A DNA stretch of 64,000 nucleotides from Pacificispira sp033344895 (lineage in GTDB: Bacteria; Pseudomonadota; Alphaproteobacteria; UBA8366; Aestuariispiraceae). Positions 61,801 to 64,000 of this stretch are shown here, in pieces. The DNA lies in assembly GCA_965229685.1 (NCBI GenBank), contig OZ245920.1, forward strand, positions 930,001-994,000, written 5' to 3'. The first letter of the stretch is position 1, and the number at the start of each line of letters is the position of its first letter. Under the pieces are notes generated by a model. It was given only the letters and a program-made list of their open reading frames with translations, did no database searches and was not told the DNA's origin. The position numbers and the translations under genes are program-made.

Positions 61801-62489
61801 CGGACGACGTCCAGACCGGCACTGTGCAGCCACAGCGTTTCGCCAAGCGCCCGGTCAATGATCCGGATTTCAGTCTGAACCATACTGAATCTCTGAAGGC
61901 CGCCCAGCAGAGAATTTTCGTCGATGCCCGACGTCAGGGTTTCCAGCACGGATTGCGGCAACAGTGCATCATCCGACGGGGAGGGGACCGGCATCCAGTT
62001 CGCATCGGGGCGTACCGCCGGCGCAGCCTCCGGGTCACCTTCGTCGCCGGTGATACCGGGAAGATCCCCAACGGCCAGAGCGATGCCACCGTCCGGATCG
62101 CGCAACAGCGTCAAGGTCGGGCGCAGAAGTTCCAGGGTTGTTAGGCGTACCTCACCCCCCAGGAGGGCCTTGAATGACAAGCCGACTGATACTTCCTGAA
62201 GTACTGCCAGGGGCGGGTTGTCCGGTTCCTGGATTCGGACGTTGCCAGCGACGACGTCGACTGCGCGATCCCACCCGCCCCATACGACCCTGGTATCCTC
62301 GACCGTGATGTCATAGGGGCCGCTACCGTCGTTCAATGCGTCTTCAAGGATCGGGGTCAGAGCTGAAACCGAAACGGGGCCGGTGGACAGCGCGTAGATT
62401 CCCGCCCCCGCCAGCAGCACCAGACCCAGGAACAGGGCGGCAACGGCTTCCAAGACGATCCGCACTGTGCGCCTATTCATCCTGATCAT
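58848..62489 (-). CDS. AsmA-like / DUF3971 domain protein (YhdP type)
   Basis: About 1213 residues from ATG 62487-62489. One N-terminal membrane helix (VLEAVAALFLGLVLLAGAGIYAL) is followed by a long, repetitive beta-rich periplasmic body: VSVSALTPILEDALNDG, DVVAGNVRIQEPDNPPLAVLQEVSVGLSFKALLGGEVRLTTLELLRP and a C-terminal AsmA-like part (DISVNGLALDLEMGQLSEFWP; FSISDEVIEISDGAARGSSIGITFQGSVD). YhdP, TamB and AsmA proteins bridge the periplasm and are implicated in phospholipid transport to the outer membrane. It is divergent from glnE with about 95 bases between. Confidence 0.85.
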   Translation of the reverse strand: MIRMNRRTVRIVLEAVAALFLGLVLLAGAGIYALSTGPVSVSALTPILEDALNDGSGPYDITVEDTRVVWGGWDRAVDVVAGNVRIQEPDNPPLAVLQEVSVGLSFKALLGGEVRLTTLELLRPTLTLLRDPDGGIALAVGDLPGITGDEGDPEAAPAVRPDANWMPVPSPSDDALLPQSVLETLTSGIDENSLLGGLQRFSMVQTEIRIIDRALGETLWLHSAGLDVVRSEDGLNARLIGSLETPTENALIGATLRVLPVIDRIDFTVNFDTLDTDLPIRYVPDLVFYLPDLTISGSAGASFDLDGNLKRVSADLQSAAGNVDVTAEIGTALPQADLQAEFDAFDTAVWLGGLYDAETAVSYLPRVPITGTVQASIAPNGTPRFLIAELTSEIGSFALNAETPLDDDSNEDLAGTLEFSGVNPKVAAQTAPALGMLTGTDVTLDGAIRFAIGPDGELRSSSLNATFGEGSITVPETFALPPLKRGRIAVRSGGPDEPIVLEELFLDFDNPSLTASAIVTPTEAGADISVNGLALDLEMGQLSEFWPADLAPNPREWVLENIPKGNVPQAGIALKAHLPDFDPNRLELASLSGSIRLLDGEVHYLRPLEPVIGVDGLATFGPTRFDIDVESGTVNDATLSGGRIEITDLDTDQEKIDIALNIDTPLSTALNLLDTEPFNFISQIGLDAGGIQGDAKTQVRFRFPLLADLKADEVEYEADALLSDLSMRRDDLDATITAEEARLALVPGRLDVTGNVQVDGVPASAVWRENFSGVGDRLRYLSVTSITDLKELERFGLPLGDYAAGRVGIGVNYAEYRSGDGSLALTANLSEAELTIADLGWTKESGRPSDLFLQALFRQDGTARIETLVLDGKDHHRIDASVELAEGLNDVSAARFNRVKLGATDVSGTLGKVGDIYRVTLSGPQLDIGPFLEEDEDPEAKEEVLTPKVEFSGRFQRMTAGHERDIRDADLSLSVSGDQIDLLTLTGFVGEGRRIDVDYVPNEKGGKNLTVLAEDTGLALAIADVTGRLEGGTLQITGFSDGPDAPLKGKIDIRDFKVREAPRLAKLLEVISVTGILSALSQDGISFNSLSAGFSISDEVIEISDGAARGSSIGITFQGSVDRLQDTINLNGDVAVSGIFSQTLGQIPIIDMLVGDGLIGAAYSMSGPAEDPSVSVNPLSVIAPGFLRKVFEGGGAPQETDANRDSTNEQHGN

Positions 62490-62584
62490 ATGGGTTGAAT
62501 GCTCATCTTCTCGGGCCTGATCGGATTGACCATCATAGACGCTTCGCGCAGGTTTGAAATCTTCGGCTAGGGAAGATTTCAGTG

Positions 62585-64000
62585 ATGCACAGCGTACCGC
62601 TTTTCGACAGTTTCGATCCGACCCGCTTTCCCCTTCCGGTCGACGCGCCGGACCTCGAGTTTCCAAATCCCGGTGGTGGTGATGTAACGCCCGGGACCCC
62701 GATGACGTTCCTGGAAAATGAGTCCGTCGTTCATTTTCTGCGTTTTATCTGTTGCCATAGCGGGTATCTGGCCACCCTGGTCCGGCGCGAGCCGGAGACG
62801 GTCGCTGCCATCCTGACGGAGGGGCCCGATGTCGCCATAGACCGCTGTCTGTCGGCGCTGCCGGACCTTGATGCCGAGGACCTGAGCGAGAAGGACTTTC
62901 TGAGCGGCCTGCGTCGCGCAAAGCGCCAGGTCGCCCTGACGGTGGCGTTCGCGGATATCCTTGAGGTCTGGCCACTTTCGCGGGTGACGGAGACCCTGGC
63001 GGATCTGGCGGAAAGCGCCCTGGAACGATCCGTTCGCAGAGCCTTGCGGCAATGGCGGGGTGTGCCGGGGACTGATGGCTACACGATCCTGGGCATGGGG
63101 AAACTGGGCTCTCGCGAGTTGAACTATTCTTCGGATATCGACCTGATTGTTCTCTACGACGCCGAACGCCTGGCGCCCGCGGATCCGGACCGTTTGCGGC
63201 AGGATCTGGTTCGGGTCACGCGCCAGGTCATGCGTTTCATGGATGAGCGAACGGGCGACGGATATGTCTTCCGCACGGACCTGAGGCTGCGCCCGGATCC
63301 CAGCGCCACGCCGCTGGCCCTCAGCGTTCGCGCTGCGGAAAGCTATTATGAAAGCGTCGGTCAGAACTGGGAACGCGCAGCCATGATCAAGGCGCGGCCC
63401 GTCGCCGGCGACAGGGCGCTCGGTAAGGAGTTTCTGACCCATATCCGACCCTTCGTCTGGCGGAAGTACCTCGATTTCGCCGCGATCCAGGACATTCATT
63501 CGATCAAGCGGCAGATCAATGCCCATCGAGGCGGGGCGTCCATTGCAGTCGATGGCCACAACATCAAGATCGGGCGCGGCGGCATCCGGGAAATCGAATT
63601 CTATGCCCAGACGCAGCAGTTGATCTGGGGCGGCCGACAGCCGGATTTGCGAGTCAAGGCGACCTGTGCGGCGCTGGATCAATTGGCGGTACATGGTCAT
63701 GCCGAACCGGAGACAGTCCGGGAACTGAAAAATGCCTATGAATTTCTGCGGCGTCTCGAGCATCGCCTGCAGATGGTTGCGGATCAGCAGACGCAGACCG
63801 TGCCGGACACGGAGGACGAAGTCGCGGCGATTGCCCGTTTCATGGGCTATGGGGAGACCGACGAGTTTCGGCGGGCGCTGCGCAGCCATCTGGAGACGGT
63901 CGCCGGGCATTATGCACGGCTCTTCGAAGAGGCCCCCGATCTCGGCGGCGGCGGGTCGCTGGTCTTCACCGGAACGGAAGACGACCCGGACACGCTGCAG
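62585..64000 (+). CDS. glnE: Glutamine synthetase adenylyltransferase/deadenylase GlnE, N-terminal part
   Basis: 472 codons are present and the frame stays open to the end of the window, so the C-terminal adenylyltransferase domain and the stop codon lie beyond. The ATG 62585 follows a gggaag ribosome-binding site. The deadenylylase nucleotidyltransferase motif GMGKLGSRELNYSSDIDLIVLYD (G-S ... D-x-D) is clear, as are RTDLRLRPDPSATPLAL, NWERAAMIKARPVAGD and IKIGRGGIREIEFYAQTQQLIWGG. GlnE adds and removes AMP on glutamine synthetase under PII control, linking nitrogen status to ammonia assimilation. Confidence 0.93.
   Translation, partial: MHSVPLFDSFDPTRFPLPVDAPDLEFPNPGGGDVTPGTPMTFLENESVVHFLRFICCHSGYLATLVRREPETVAAILTEGPDVAIDRCLSALPDLDAEDLSEKDFLSGLRRAKRQVALTVAFADILEVWPLSRVTETLADLAESALERSVRRALRQWRGVPGTDGYTILGMGKLGSRELNYSSDIDLIVLYDAERLAPADPDRLRQDLVRVTRQVMRFMDERTGDGYVFRTDLRLRPDPSATPLALSVRAAESYYESVGQNWERAAMIKARPVAGDRALGKEFLTHIRPFVWRKYLDFAAIQDIHSIKRQINAHRGGASIAVDGHNIKIGRGGIREIEFYAQTQQLIWGGRQPDLRVKATCAALDQLAVHGHAEPETVRELKNAYEFLRRLEHRLQMVADQQTQTVPDTEDEVAAIARFMGYGETDEFRRALRSHLETVAGHYARLFEEAPDLGGGGSLVFTGTEDDPDTLQ

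Noticed and set aside
62579..63910. 443-codon open frame on the minus strand
   Set aside because: It is entirely antisense to glnE, whose motifs are unmistakable; high GC keeps such shadow frames open.

Overview
This window (about 64 kb, GC-rich, densely coding) reads as a chromosomal stretch of an alphaproteobacterium, most likely a marine or aquatic member of the Rhodospirillales in the broad sense. The assignment is an inference. It rests on serine-cycle genes (sgaA-mtkA-mtkB), four small PAS_5-type proteins of a kind common in that group, a Gram-negative sortase with its VIT/VWA partner, DMSP-lyase-like cupins, and GTGA/ATGA gene overlaps. No rRNA, tRNA, insertion sequence, phage gene or CRISPR array was found. 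The first gene (nicotinate phosphoribosyltransferase-like) and the last (glnE) are cut by the window edges.

Layout. 0-8 kb: PAS_5 protein, MscS/MscK-type channel, pgi-mutL, MFS exporter. 8-11 kb: a three-gene TadG/TadE/TadE unit. 10.8-12.6 kb: pdxJ and a divergent EamA permease. 12.6-17.1 kb: serine-cycle genes sgaA-mtkA-mtkB, preceded by a 55-codon orphan and a LuxR-type regulator with an atypical receiver. 17.2-22 kb: DSD1-type PLP enzyme with yqaE, a PAS_5-like protein, and an aspartate aminotransferase / DMSP-lyase-like cupin / hydratase operon. 22.2-25.9 kb: sortase target, class GN sortase, serB. 25.9-29.8 kb: a very acidic FecR-domain repeat protein, divergent from a SUMF1-fold protein. 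29.7-33.4 kb: miaA, ilvB-ilvN. 33.5-34.9 kb: an unrecognised lipoprotein plus helical protein. 34.9-37.2 kb: asd behind a threonine-rich leader ORF, and an MBL hydrolase. 37.1-39.2 kb: ChrR-type cupin, divergent TetR regulator and hexapeptide acetyltransferase. 39.2-45 kb: DUF2238 protein, leuB, GFA protein, GNAT, LysE exporter, small unknowns, homocysteine methyltransferase family. 45.1-50 kb: gcvT-gcvH-gcvP behind a tandem glycine riboswitch. 50.1-54.7 kb: PAS_5 protein, lipoprotein, CDGSH protein, ispH-thrB-rnhA-LysE. 54.7-64 kb: chemoreceptor, sufE, second DMSP-lyase-like cupin, PAS_5 protein, an AsmA/DUF3971 protein and glnE.

How the genes fit together. Much of the window concerns one-carbon, glycine/serine and aspartate-family metabolism. 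Serine-glyoxylate aminotransferase and malate thiokinase belong to the serine cycle. The glycine cleavage system feeds C1 units and is riboswitch-controlled. serB makes serine. asd and thrB act in the threonine/methionine/lysine branch, and ilvBN and leuB make branched-chain amino acids. The strongest candidate for something undescribed is the threonine-rich leader ORF upstream of asd, which can form mutually exclusive RNA pairings like a thr attenuator. Others are the sortase/target pair with a degraded sorting motif, the acidic 60-residue-repeat FecR protein, the pseudo-receiver regulator by the serine-cycle operon, and the orphan lipoprotein pair.
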